Position numbers and translations under genes: made by a program
Shown: positions 53,994-63,046 of the stretch, one piece after another
How positions within the stretch are numbered: the first letter of the stretch is position 1
How the letters are laid out: each line of letters starts with the position of its first letter
Source of the DNA: an uncultured Lachnospiraceae bacterium
Lineage (GTDB): Bacteria; Bacillota; Clostridia; Lachnospirales; Lachnospiraceae
Assembly: GCA_947631955.1 (NCBI GenBank)
Contig: CANRNJ010000002.1
Span: 268,092 to 332,091, forward strand
Direction: 5' to 3'
DNA: 64,000 bases
The notes under the pieces: model-generated
Told to the model about the DNA's origin: nothing
Databases searched by the model: none
The model's input: only the letters and a program-made list of their open reading frames with translations

Positions 53994-54995
53994 TTATGAT
54001 TTTAACAGTTTAGACCAGTAATGCACGATATTGTTGAAACTGTTTGTGTTCTGAGATTGAAGCAATTCCAACACGGCGCTGTTTTTACTTCCGCCGGATG
54101 CATAATTGATCAAAGTATTTTTCATTTCATCAAAAATACTGCTTACATCCTCTTCGCCGCCCGCTAACCTGTCAAAAATCTCCTTATAATCCTGATAAAG
54201 CTTTGCTTCATCCTCCTTCGTATGCGTTACTCTGCCGATCTCCTGACTTGCTTTCGTCCGCTCCTGCGCTTTCTGCACCGCTTCCCTTACTCTGTCTGCA
54301 TTTGGTGCGCCTACATTTTTCATAGAGTCTGAATACAAATCACTCCAATTCTTATGTTTCGCAACGCTTGCACTGTTATAGTCCTCATAATCTTTGATCA
54401 GACTCTTGAATGAATCTCTTGCATCTCCCGTCAGATAAGTATCGGCAAAATAATGAAGCGCACTGAGAGAAGAAAAAAATTCAAGTTTTGCCGCTTCATG
54501 CGTCAGATCAGAAAGATGCCGGTCATAATCCGTAAGGTCATGAATACTGTCCGTCCTGTAAGTAATGCCCTTTAGCAGATCTTCTGTCTTCTTAATTTCT
54601 TCATCGCTCATATTATCATAGAAACCGTGTTGACGGAGATTTTGGCTGAACACCTGCCATTGTGACGGTTCCTTATTGACCTTTTCTCCTGTTGCCAGAT
54701 TGACTAAGGAGATAGCATTACCGCTGTATGCAAACGGATTGGAATCGTATTGTTCCATCAACTTATCCTGCTCTTCCTGCTGTATTGCTTTCCGCTCAGC
54801 TGCACCCGCCAGAAAATCCTGCGACTCCGGAGATATAGCAATGGAAACCCCGTCTGCCTTGACATCATTTTTTACAGATTGCAAATCAGGAGCAGCCGCT
54901 TCTTTTTGAGGTTTACGCGCTGCACCTTTTTTATCATACACTCCTTCATATAATGTATCTGCCGCATACCCGCTTACCGATTGAATGTCTGCCAT
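53994..54995 (-). CDS. Protein of unknown function, soluble, helical
   Basis: 333 aa. I do not recognise a family. It has no signal peptide or membrane segment. After a low-complexity basic/alanine-rich start (~20-60), ISPESQDFLAGAAERKAI is followed by mostly helical, acidic sequence (NMSDEEIKKTEDLLKGI, SSIFDEMKNTLINYASGG). The N-terminal ISPESQDFL-type segment recalls small proteins of the flagellar/secreted class but that is only an impression. AAGGAGGG precedes the ATG. It lies 70 bp downstream of another unassigned gene and upstream of the Agr-like pair, so co-regulation is possible. Confidence 0.7.
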   Translation of the reverse strand: MADIQSVSGYAADTLYEGVYDKKGAARKPQKEAAAPDLQSVKNDVKADGVSIAISPESQDFLAGAAERKAIQQEEQDKLMEQYDSNPFAYSGNAISLVNLATGEKVNKEPSQWQVFSQNLRQHGFYDNMSDEEIKKTEDLLKGITYRTDSIHDLTDYDRHLSDLTHEAAKLEFFSSLSALHYFADTYLTGDARDSFKSLIKDYEDYNSASVAKHKNWSDLYSDSMKNVGAPNADRVREAVQKAQERTKASQEIGRVTHTKEDEAKLYQDYKEIFDRLAGGEEDVSSIFDEMKNTLINYASGGSKNSAVLELLQSQNTNSFNNIVHYWSKLLKS

Positions 54996-55065
54996 AGTAA
55001 CCCTCCTTCAAAAATCATGCATGACTTGATATGTAAAATAATATATGTACGATATATCTGGAATT

Positions 55066-55767
55066 TTAAATGACCAGATCCATCCCTTTTCTAACTAATT
55101 TCCCATTAGACTGTGATAAAGAAGCTTCCACACTTTCTCTGGTGATCTTATCCAACGCCCCCGCCGGAATAGATCTGCCCTCTTCCCATTTTGGATCTAT
55201 AGCTTTTACCGCATCTTTAAATGCCTGTAAATACTGCTTTTCATATTCACTCAATGTATGGCCTGCTGCCAACCGGTCCTGCTTAGCCGTGGCCGGATAC
55301 ATCTTTCGATAAATATCACTCCGCCTTGTTGTTTCCCCATTGGGTGCACCATTTTCCTGTAAAAACTCCCTCTTGGTGAGTTCAAACATCTCATTCCTGA
55401 TATCTTCCGATATCGAAATGATCCTATTTTTACCTGCTCTGTTTTTATCCGTTACCGTTAATCCGGATACCCCGAAGGCTTGGTTTATATGATCGCCATC
55501 CGCATCATAATATCTCATCCTATTTTTAATCGCCTGAATATTCGTATATCCAATCCCGCTTTTATTCGCACGCATCATATCGCCAATAACCGTTTTATAC
55601 TGTGCGCTGTTGATATCAATTCCGGCCGCTTTTAACTCTGCCTGTATGGTGGGATTGGATAAATCTGAAACTTTAATCCGGCTATTGCCAGAACCTGCAC
55701 TTCCGACAGGATTTGGCACACCAAACATTTGCTCAAACAAAGAACTATAATCCGCTATTTTATACAT
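55066..55767 (-). CDS. Protein of unknown function
   Basis: 233 aa, soluble. MYKIADYSSLFEQMFG and a Gly/Ser-rich segment open the protein; DLSNPTIQAELKAAGID and MRYYDADGDHINQAFGV follow, the latter resembling a loop rich in acidic residues that could bind a metal. It may belong to the DUF3879 group known from Lachnospiraceae, but I cannot confirm this. GAGGAT precedes the ATG. Paired with the next gene (53,994-54,995), both without signal peptides. Confidence 0.68.
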   Translation of the reverse strand: MYKIADYSSLFEQMFGVPNPVGSAGSGNSRIKVSDLSNPTIQAELKAAGIDINSAQYKTVIGDMMRANKSGIGYTNIQAIKNRMRYYDADGDHINQAFGVSGLTVTDKNRAGKNRIISISEDIRNEMFELTKREFLQENGAPNGETTRRSDIYRKMYPATAKQDRLAAGHTLSEYEKQYLQAFKDAVKAIDPKWEEGRSIPAGALDKITRESVEASLSQSNGKLVRKGMDLVI

Positions 55768-55984
55768 ACATATCCTCTTTTTTATTGGTGTTTTGTATTC
55801 AAATATTGATAATTATAGAAATAACATATAACAGCCTGCAAGTTCAATATCGGCTGCAGAAAATGACCATAATATTACAGAAAATGACCGCCTGATCAAA
55901 AAAATACGCTTGAACCGCGACGTTTCTGATTCGGCAGCCATTTTCCGGCTTTTTAGAATAGATATCTATGCATACAAAAAGCTC

Positions 55985-56920
55985 TCATAAAAAATCCATC
56001 TGATTATTAATAAGTGACTTTACTTTTCTTTCCTTAATTACATCTGCGCTATCTATTTCACCAAACAATAATGGGGACATAGGGTTGTGCATACCAAAAT
56101 TCTTTTTTACAGCATTTGAACTGTAATTTGCATAACAATACAAACATCCATTTTTACATGTGTTATAAGCTCCTATATCAATGCTTGCCGCGCATCCACA
56201 TTCTGCTCTTTGATTTGTATCTTTACCAACATCAAGCTTGAATCCCCCAATTTTCTCAATTTGTTTTCTGTCAATACAATGAGCATGCTCAACTCCTATT
56301 TCATGAAAATCCCCGATTTCAGCGCAGGTATCAATGTACAAACCATGCTCCTTCGCTGTTTCTGCAAATCTTTGCAGTAATTCCATCTGCATTTCATATG
56401 TATCTTTGACAATATTTAAAGTTTTTACGTTTCTCGCTGTTTTTCTATACATATCCATAAAACTCACTGTACATTTTTCTGTATAATCGCTCAATTTAGA
56501 AGCTAATACTTCAAAATATTTACAATGATATTCCATCGAATACTGTTCATTAAAAAAGATCGGATCATATCTCCATATAACCTTTTCTTTGCCAATTTCC
56601 CTAGACAGCCGTTGAAATGTTGGAATGATAACTTTATTTTTGGATGGCAGATTTTTTTCTACATCCGGCCCATATGCACTTAATGTAAACTGAAAATAAT
56701 ATGTATACTCATTGATCTGCTCCAGATATGGCAGCATTGGAGTTGGATCTTTTGTCCAAAATACGATTGCATCAACAACATCCGGTGATAGATCTATCTT
56801 GCTTACCTGATGCATATTCATCGGATTTCTAACCAATACATATTTCTCTTTTAGTCTATTGATTAACCACTTTGAATAATAAGACGGTATATCTGTACGT
56901 CTGCTTGCACTAACAATCAT
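55985..56920 (-). CDS. DUF1848 family protein with 4Fe-4S motif
   Basis: 311 aa from ATG 56920, chosen for GGAG eight bases upstream and because family members begin MIVSASRRTDIP. The signature VFWTKDPTPMLPYLEQI and the C-terminal CGCAASIDIGAY...CKNGCLYCYANYS place it in DUF1848, whose cysteines (CxxxCxxC) are thought to bind an Fe-S cluster in a radical-SAM-like barrel. Function unknown in the family. It follows a small HTH gene. Confidence 0.88.
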   Translation of the reverse strand: MIVSASRRTDIPSYYSKWLINRLKEKYVLVRNPMNMHQVSKIDLSPDVVDAIVFWTKDPTPMLPYLEQINEYTYYFQFTLSAYGPDVEKNLPSKNKVIIPTFQRLSREIGKEKVIWRYDPIFFNEQYSMEYHCKYFEVLASKLSDYTEKCTVSFMDMYRKTARNVKTLNIVKDTYEMQMELLQRFAETAKEHGLYIDTCAEIGDFHEIGVEHAHCIDRKQIEKIGGFKLDVGKDTNQRAECGCAASIDIGAYNTCKNGCLYCYANYSSNAVKKNFGMHNPMSPLLFGEIDSADVIKERKVKSLINNQMDFL

Positions 56921-56969
56921 CAAACCATCTCCAATATCAATTGCGCGCTCCCACAAGACTTCTGCCTTT

Positions 56970-57239
56970 TCACTCAGGATCACCTCCCGGAAGCCGTTTC
57001 AGACTATCCATGCTGACTAAGGATAAAATTTCCATCTGCTTGTAATCCTTCTTACTTTTTAGTAATTTCTCATATCTTATCTGATACTCTATCAGCCGCG
57101 GGATATATTCCGGCGGAGTGCGTCTGCCCGCCTCCCAGTCCTCCAAAGTACGGACAGGTATCCCCGTATGAGCCGAAAATTCTTTCCTGTTCTCGCCTGT
57201 TTCTTCACGAAGTTCCATTATCTTTTTTGCTATATCCAT
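56970..57239 (-). CDS. Small XRE-type helix-turn-helix protein
   Basis: 89 aa. IMELREETGENRKEFSAHTG and IPVRTLEDWEAGRRTPPEY form a Cro/C1-type HTH. Start ATG 57239 is preferred because GGAGGG lies eight bases upstream; the ATG two codons before has no room for it. Likely regulates the neighbouring accessory genes. Confidence 0.85.
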   Translation of the reverse strand: MDIAKKIMELREETGENRKEFSAHTGIPVRTLEDWEAGRRTPPEYIPRLIEYQIRYEKLLKSKKDYKQMEILSLVSMDSLKRLPGGDPE

Positions 57240-57245
57240 ATCCAT

Positions 57246-57613
57246 CGCCCTCCACGCATTGCGTTATATGTATCATAGCATATTTTCTGCTTCTTCGCAA
57301 TACCTGTCCATCTCTGCTTTTACTGCATCCATATCCATCTGATAAATGCTTCTCGTTTCGTTGATCTGTTTCGCGGTCCGGTTCAAGTTCCCGCCAATCT
57401 TCCTGAGAATATAGTTTATTCCTAAAGATTGTCAAAAGCAGCATCATACACCACTCCATAGACGATCATATGGCGCGGAAAAGTAGACTTGCTGCGCATG
57501 TTTGGAATCTTATATTCAGTTTCCAAAATGCGGTCTTCATCATCGCTGAGATGCGGGGATTTGTGTTTATGGGATATGGAAACGCAGACTGCGCTTTCCT
57601 CTGACAAGGTTTT
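57246..57613. other. Gap with a mobC fragment and an unassigned short frame
   Basis: Besides the mobC fragment (57273-57422) there is an open frame at 57422-57607 on the minus strand (61 residues, ending MIVYGVVYDAAFDNL) with no ribosome site and no recognised family. I do not call it a gene. Confidence 0.4.
57273..57422 (-). pseudogene. Remnant of a MobC-type mobilisation protein
   Basis: About 50 residues, starting after an in-frame stop: GINYILRKIGGNLNRTAKQI then INETRSIYQMDMDAVKAEM, the C-terminal signature of MobC relaxosome proteins of clostridial mobilisable elements. The N terminus is lost. Another relic of a conjugative or mobilisable element. Confidence 0.65.
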
Positions 57614-58573
57614 CTAGTCTTTTTCAAATAGAAATGCCGTTTCTTTTTTCCATTTCAATTCCATGACCGGGGCAAAGACATCCTGCGGTCTCGCCACGTT
57701 CTTGGGAGAATAGGTCATGCTGTTTATGTAGTCCATGGTAAAATACGGCCATTCATGAAGCCGGTCCTCCACATACTGTTTCCACTCTCCTTCCCTGATA
57801 CGGCTTCGTTCCACGATCGGTCCATGTTCCCAGATCTCCCATTTAAGCGTTGCCAGAACATCCCGCAACGCGGCTATCGCATCTGCTTTTCCTTCCGTGG
57901 TCGCTTCATATTCTGCCACATGAAAATTTCTTCCGATGTTGATAACAAAATGTTTCCCATACTGTTCTGCAGCTATCGGTATGATCACAGCGCCGCCTTC
58001 TCTGGCAACATCTATGATGCCCCAGTAACATGGCAGCACCGGCAGATTGGGTGACAGGTTCCATGTCCCTTCCGGGAAGTACAGCAGATTTCCCTTATTC
58101 TTTAAATGTGCGATCATTTTTTTACTTGCCGCTCTCCTGTCTTCTTTTACCCGCTCATTAAAATAGATCACACCGTTCATTGCCAGAAAAGGAGCATCAA
58201 CAATACCCTGAATATGTTCGAAATCACCTGATAAAAGGTAATAGTGCTCCCTGACCGCCTCGCTCACTACTTCAATATCAAACTTCCCGACATGAGTAAC
58301 TGCAAAGATGCGCGGCAGCATGGTCTGCTCTCTTTTATCGCCAATCACTTCATAGCTGAACCCGCCCAGACGGTTTTTGACCCTGTATATATTTAAGATT
58401 ATGCCATGCAGGGCCTGTTTCTGCTTTAAGGTCAGCTTGTTGAGCAGCCTGTTGTCTTCTTTCTCTCGCAGATCATAATATAAACGGAGAAACTGTTTTT
58501 CCCGCTCTGTATACTCGTCTACAGATAATGATTTATCAGATAGCTTTTTGAGTTTTTCTGCCAGAATGTTCAC
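57614..58573 (-). CDS. 1-acylglycerol-3-phosphate acyltransferase-like (PlsC family) protein
   Basis: 319 aa from a GTG start with GGAGG upstream. VTHVGKFDIEVV carries the HX4D catalytic motif and LLYFPEGTWNLSPN the second acyltransferase motif. Family members move acyl chains to lysophosphatidate or related acceptors at the membrane. No clear membrane segment. The conserved C-terminal ~100 residues (PYFTMDYINSMTYSPKN) are outside the usual PlsC domain. Its target lipid is unknown. Confidence 0.82.
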   Translation of the reverse strand: MNILAEKLKKLSDKSLSVDEYTEREKQFLRLYYDLREKEDNRLLNKLTLKQKQALHGIILNIYRVKNRLGGFSYEVIGDKREQTMLPRIFAVTHVGKFDIEVVSEAVREHYYLLSGDFEHIQGIVDAPFLAMNGVIYFNERVKEDRRAASKKMIAHLKNKGNLLYFPEGTWNLSPNLPVLPCYWGIIDVAREGGAVIIPIAAEQYGKHFVINIGRNFHVAEYEATTEGKADAIAALRDVLATLKWEIWEHGPIVERSRIREGEWKQYVEDRLHEWPYFTMDYINSMTYSPKNVARPQDVFAPVMELKWKKETAFLFEKD

Positions 58574-58611
58574 TTTTGTTCCTCCGGGTCTTAATTAAAA
58601 GCATCAAGATA

Positions 58612-59178
58612 TCAACTATCCTCTAAGGCTTTATTTTCGCATTTTTCATGCGGTATGCGCCGCTGTTCACCATATATTACAGATAAATCTTTTTCCTTTA
58701 CATGTTTTTTCCCATACATATCTATATATTCTAACTTCAGGATATATTTTTTTAGTTCTTTCCGCAGTTTTTCGTACTCACCCTTCACCGCTAAATCTAT
58801 GACTTTTTCTTCATCTTTCTTTTCTAATAATGTTAAGCCATCCTTGGGCGCAATGCTTCTTCCAATAATATCTACGCTGTAATAGGTCAGCGCAATATCT
58901 TCCGAAATGCAAGAAGAAAAATTATAATACTGCACATTACTGTCCTTCCCGCATATCAAGAATGATTTTATCGTCATAGCTCCCATTCCATTATTTTTAA
59001 TTCTTATGGTAATGTTTTGAGCGCAGTCAACACAGTTAATATTACAATAGGGATTATTAGTTTTCTTATGAATTATATTCTGCCTTATTGCTATACATAT
59101 GGCTATAATAGCAGCTATCGCCAGAATAACATTCGTAAAAGCCATCACAAGATCAGGGGTAATTTGAATTATTTGCAT
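58612..59178 (-). CDS. Small membrane-anchored protein of unknown function
   Basis: 188 aa. One N-terminal membrane segment (VMAFTNVILAIAAIIAICIA), then a beta-rich part with NPYCNINCVDC and ITIRIKNNGMGAMTIKSF and a charged helical tail. No family recognised. AGAGGCG precedes the ATG. It follows the acyl-CoA ligase gene on the same strand by 165 bp. Confidence 0.65.
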   Translation of the reverse strand: MQIIQITPDLVMAFTNVILAIAAIIAICIAIRQNIIHKKTNNPYCNINCVDCAQNITIRIKNNGMGAMTIKSFLICGKDSNVQYYNFSSCISEDIALTYYSVDIIGRSIAPKDGLTLLEKKDEEKVIDLAVKGEYEKLRKELKKYILKLEYIDMYGKKHVKEKDLSVIYGEQRRIPHEKCENKALEDS

Positions 59179-59343
59179 AATAATCGCCTCTTTCGTATTT
59201 AAGAAACTGTGTGATTGGTTACCGCAATGTTTATGTATTTATAATTCCTGCTCTCACCTCCTACTACTTAATCAAATCATTCGCACTACTGTTTTTATAA
59301 AACAATCATGACAAACTCATATCCTATTTGATTTTTTCTTCTT

Positions 59344-61077
59344 TCAGTCCTTTTTGTCAAATTCCCTCTTTTGTGCTATTTGTTCTAACGTGAGATAATC
59401 CACTTTGCCAACCTTTGTCAAAGGGAATTTATCCATAAAAATGTATTTAACAGGTCTATATCCTTCCTGCAGATTTTCCTCGGCAAAGGCTTTGAGCTTA
59501 GTCTCCAGGTCTTCATCATGAGAATAAATCTTGTTTAATATAATAAACGCTACTGGTTTCTGACATGTCTCTTTATCAGCTATTGGCACAACAGCACAAT
59601 TATCAACGTAAGGGTGCTCCAAAAGTACTTTTTCTATATCAAGGCTGAATACCTTTTTTTGCAACCCATTGGCAATATATAACATATATCTTTTTAATCT
59701 GCCGCTGATATATACAAATCCGTTTTTTGTTACATAGCCTAAATCTCCTGAATGTATCCATAACGTTCCGTCTTCATGCTTTCTGATAATATGATTTGTC
59801 TCTTCCGGATTATTGACATATCCAAGCATCATGGACGGTGTTTGAATACAGATTTCCCCTCTTTCGCCATACGGAAGTTCCTGCCCTGTCTCTGTATCAA
59901 ATGCTGCCACCACATTCTTAACAAGAGGTATTCCAACACTACCAAATTCGTGTGCATACTGAAAACTAACCGTACCAGATGCCCCAACTTCCGTCATACC
60001 GTATCCATTCATAAGCAAATAGGGACTGCCGTGCTTTTGCAGATAATCGTTTATCTTTGTTTCCGTTGCCGCATGTAAGATGTCGCCGCCCGTAATTGGA
60101 GCAATCAAACTAGATAAGTCTAAGTTTTCATTTGCATCAGCAAAAGCCTCCCAATAAGCCGGGCCGTACAAAATATGATTTGGTTTAAACTTCTTATAAA
60201 AATCCGCAATAGATTCTGCCATTGGTATTCTGACAATCAAAGTCATACCGACTGTGAGAGGTATCATCATTGAACAGGTTACCCCATAGGCAATAAATAA
60301 AGGCAAGACCTGCATCCATGTACTCTCGCGCCGCAATTCTTTTTCACAGATAACATATTGCTGTGCTACAGCGATAATTCCCTTATTACTAAGCATCGCA
60401 CCTTTAGAACCTCCGGTAGTTCCGCCAGTATAGGTAATAACCGCCGGTGCGTCCGCATCGTGGCATGTCTTTTTACTTTCTCTTCTATTTTGGAAAAATT
60501 TCTTCCATGTAATAAACCGTGAATCTTCCGGCACAGGCATCGATTTGACTCCGTTCAATAGCCTTGCGCCGATACGGTTTATAAAGGACATGGAATCCGT
60601 GCTTCCTGCAATAATTATCTTTTCAAGCTGTACTTCATCGGCTATCTCTCTAAATTTATCCTGAAACAAATCAAGTGTAAACACAACTTTTGATTTTGTA
60701 TCCAGAATATATTTCTTCATTTCTTCACAGGTACTAGAGCCATATACCATGTTTGCTACCGCACCAATCTTGTTGAGTGCAAAGATTAAATATATCGTTT
60801 CGGGGGAATTTATCATGCAGACAGTCACAATATCTCCCTTTTGTATGCCAGTGTCTTCAAGAGTTCCCGCCATATACGAGATTGTTTGAAACATTTTCCT
60901 ATAGCTGATTTTTGTTCCATAGTAAATCAAAGCGATTCTATCAAGATTATCTTGATTATTATGAAAGACATGTTCATACATTGTACATTCCGGCAGCGGT
61001 GCGTCAATCATCTCCTGGCTATAGTATTTCAACCAAGGCTTATCAATTGACGGATATCCCATAAGTTCTTGACTCAT
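59344..61077 (-). CDS. AMP-forming acyl-CoA synthetase/ligase
   Basis: 577 aa. The adenylation domain is complete: VITYTGGTTGGSKGAML (P-loop-like A3), NGYGMTEVGASG (A5), IHSGDLGYVTKNGFVYISGR (A7/A8) and LTKVGKVDYLTL with the catalytic lysine (A10). It activates a carboxylic acid, usually a fatty or aryl acid, to acyl-AMP and then to a thioester. Together with the PlsC-like gene it could supply an acyl group to a lipid, but the two are not in one tight operon. GGGAGGA precedes the ATG. Confidence 0.9.
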   Translation of the reverse strand: MSQELMGYPSIDKPWLKYYSQEMIDAPLPECTMYEHVFHNNQDNLDRIALIYYGTKISYRKMFQTISYMAGTLEDTGIQKGDIVTVCMINSPETIYLIFALNKIGAVANMVYGSSTCEEMKKYILDTKSKVVFTLDLFQDKFREIADEVQLEKIIIAGSTDSMSFINRIGARLLNGVKSMPVPEDSRFITWKKFFQNRRESKKTCHDADAPAVITYTGGTTGGSKGAMLSNKGIIAVAQQYVICEKELRRESTWMQVLPLFIAYGVTCSMMIPLTVGMTLIVRIPMAESIADFYKKFKPNHILYGPAYWEAFADANENLDLSSLIAPITGGDILHAATETKINDYLQKHGSPYLLMNGYGMTEVGASGTVSFQYAHEFGSVGIPLVKNVVAAFDTETGQELPYGERGEICIQTPSMMLGYVNNPEETNHIIRKHEDGTLWIHSGDLGYVTKNGFVYISGRLKRYMLYIANGLQKKVFSLDIEKVLLEHPYVDNCAVVPIADKETCQKPVAFIILNKIYSHDEDLETKLKAFAEENLQEGYRPVKYIFMDKFPLTKVGKVDYLTLEQIAQKREFDKKD

Positions 61078-61201
61078 CTTCTATTTCCTCCCAGTGTTTC
61101 ACAAAGTAGACTTTTTGACACACATCAGATATAATGTTTTTATAAGAAATTATGTATATTTTTATTGAATAAAGAGGCAATTTGCGTTTGTTTCATTTTG
61201 T

Positions 61202-61822
61202 CTACAATCTGAAACTATTTTTTTCATTATTTTCTTTTTCTTTACATCTTCGGTAAAAAGTACTGTAATTCATGCCAAGCGCCTCAGCCGCTTTTCGCAC
61301 AGATATCTTACGTTCTTTCCACAAAGCATAACAGGTTTCAAATCCATCCGGCGTATCCAACCTCCGGCAGCCAAACCGCACGCCTTTCAGCTTTGCCGCT
61401 GCGATTCCTTCCGCCTGTCGCTGCTTGATAAATGCCCGCTCCGTTTCCGCCACATAAGCGAGGATCTGAAGCACCAGATCTGCAATAAACACGCCTGTCA
61501 GATCTTCCTGCGCACCGCCCGTATTGAGAAGCGGCATATCAAGCACCTGAATCTCTGCACCGATCTCTTTGGTTATCGTCCTCCACTGTTCCAGTATCTC
61601 GCCGTAATTCCTGCCCAGCCGGTCAATGCTCTTGACGATAAAGACATCGCCTTTTTGCAGTTTTCCAAGCAGTCTATGATACTGCGGCCTTGCAAAATCC
61701 TTGCCTGACATCCGGTCCAGATAGATATTGCTCTTTTTGATCTTCTGCTCCCGCATTGCCAATAGCTGCCTGTCTGGATTCTGGTCTTTGGATGAAACCC
61801 TGATATATCCGTATCGTTCCAT
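61202..61822 (-). CDS. Serine recombinase (resolvase/invertase family)
   Basis: 206 aa from ATG 61822 with AAGGAGG upstream. RYGYIRVSSKDQNPDRQL has the nucleophile serine, VKSIDRLGRNYGEILEQW the conserved DRLGR motif, and an HTH (VRKAAEALGMNYSTFYRRC) is at the C terminus. It resembles plasmid/Tn resolvases and Hin-type invertases. It may act on element-borne recombination sites; I see no obvious invertible segment adjoining it. Confidence 0.93.
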   Translation of the reverse strand: MERYGYIRVSSKDQNPDRQLLAMREQKIKKSNIYLDRMSGKDFARPQYHRLLGKLQKGDVFIVKSIDRLGRNYGEILEQWRTITKEIGAEIQVLDMPLLNTGGAQEDLTGVFIADLVLQILAYVAETERAFIKQRQAEGIAAAKLKGVRFGCRRLDTPDGFETCYALWKERKISVRKAAEALGMNYSTFYRRCKEKENNEKNSFRL

Positions 61823-62027
61823 ATTGGTCTGCCTCCTTATACATAACGTTCTTTTATTATAAGCAGCAGACAAAAGAACAAACCGCAAACCTCCCGCCTC
61901 GAAATATTATGTACTTAAAATAAGTCCATATAAAACATAATAGCATAAAATGTACTTAAAATATACTTAAATCAAGTTTTTAAGGAGTAGAGATTGAAAA
62001 TATAACTTTTCGATCAATGGAAAAGCA

Positions 62028-62186
62028 ATGAATAAAGACAAGCATTTAGGATTACGGATCGACTCTGAAACGCATGAAAAATTGAAGAACCTTGCCGAAT
62101 ATGACGGCAGATCGATCAACGGAGAGGTATTATACCTGATCCGTCAGGCAATCATGCAGCATGAAAAAGAACAGGGAAAATTATGA
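62028..62186 (+). CDS. Arc-like ribbon-helix-helix protein
   Basis: 52 aa. HLGLRIDSETHEKLKNLAEY followed by RSINGEVLYLIRQAI is the Arc/MetJ ribbon-helix-helix pattern (strand, two helices with the NGE turn). A weak GGA lies upstream. It is divergent from the serine recombinase and probably represses it or a related promoter. Confidence 0.78.
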   Translation: MNKDKHLGLRIDSETHEKLKNLAEYDGRSINGEVLYLIRQAIMQHEKEQGKL

Positions 62187-62537
62187 CATATTCCCATTTT
62201 TATTACTTTATGGACTGCAGCAATATTGCTTATGTCCCATTCACCAGCCATAACCAGTCTGCATTGCTCATTGTATGCCTTCTTTCAAGCGACTCGCATA
62301 TTTTGGCTGATATAAGAACGTCCCCCCCCCAATCACACTCTTGACTTGGAAACGTTTTCGCGTCATATTATAAAAACTATATTCCCTCCTCTCTATATAT
62401 ATCGGCATACCAAAATATTTCAATAGAAAGCAGTAGTTTTGCAAGGCATCAAACAGTAACAAAAAACTTACTTTTTCTTTTCTTTTCCGCAATACTGCAT
62501 CATTATCGCGCACTCCTCGGTACTTTCATTGTCCCAA
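62187..62537. other. Stretch without a recognised gene, containing a G9 run
   Basis: A minus-strand frame of 81 residues (62268-62513) is open through the G9 run but has no ribosome site and no recognised family, so I do not call it. The remainder is AT-rich. Confidence 0.4.
62322..62330. repeat. Poly-G9 tract outside the glycan locus
   Basis: Nine C on the plus strand, the fifth tract of nine or more in the window. It shows that such runs are not confined to the glycan genes here. Confidence 0.85.
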
Positions 62538-62744
62538 TCAAGTTCGTACAATTCCTGATTGTTGAAAAATACAGTCTTCATACTTCTTATCGTAATGCTT
62601 ATCTGATGCATTCCCTTCTCCTTTCAGCAAATCAATATATTCTTTTACCAAACGTTCCATATAGTTTTCCTGCCATTCAGCAATACTTGATCTAATAAAT
62701 AATTTCCAATCACTTTTTGAAACTTCCCTGCAGACATCCTCCAA
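62538..62744 (-). CDS. Small accessory protein, possibly truncated
   Basis: Up to 68 aa. WQENYMERLVKEYIDLLKG followed by EGNASDK resembles a short conserved protein seen in Lachnospiraceae accessory regions (impression only). The tail after this (HYDKKYEDCIFQQ) differs, so it may be frameshifted or truncated. No function known. Confidence 0.4.
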   Translation of the reverse strand: MEDVCREVSKSDWKLFIRSSIAEWQENYMERLVKEYIDLLKGEGNASDKHYDKKYEDCIFQQSGIVRT

Positions 62745-62892
62745 TCTTATGCATCATTTCATACGCGTTATATAGTCCCAACAAAACAATATATCTGTTC
62801 CAACATTTTCTCAACCAGTTTTTCTCTTATCAGGTATAAACATATAAACTTCACATAATCCTTATCATAAACCCTTTAAAAATGCATATAAT

Positions 62893-63023
62893 ATTATTGC
62901 AGATTTAGCCAAAATACCGCTTGCATTTAGCGGATAATAATGGTAACATATCTGTTAGTGATCAGGTTGCAGAAACTTGCGATGCCTGCGACCGGAAGGA
63001 AGACCTGCGGGCCTTCCTTTTTT
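62893..63023 (+). ncRNA. Probable AbiF-associated small RNA
   Basis: A TATAAT at 62887-62892 is followed by ~130 bases that end in an intrinsic terminator: GGAAGG (62994-62999), CCTTCC (63012-63017) and six U at 63018-63023. A CCTGCG repeat occurs before and inside the hairpin. It lies immediately upstream of the Abi gene's ribosome site, as described for small RNAs adjacent to abiF-type genes. Ends are estimates. Confidence 0.55.
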
Positions 63024-63046
63024 GTACAAAATATATGGAGAAAAAT

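Noticed and set aside
55850..55895. Repeated CAGAAAATGACC, possible insertion-sequence end
   Set aside because: Only two short copies close together, no transposase fragment or inverted repeat; likely chance.
57422..57607. A 61-codon minus-strand frame after the HTH and mobC remnants
   Set aside because: No start signal or recognised family; it lies among decayed sequences.
62268..62513. An 81-codon minus-strand frame through the G9 run
   Set aside because: No ribosome site, no family resemblance and odd composition. Kept only as a site of the G run.
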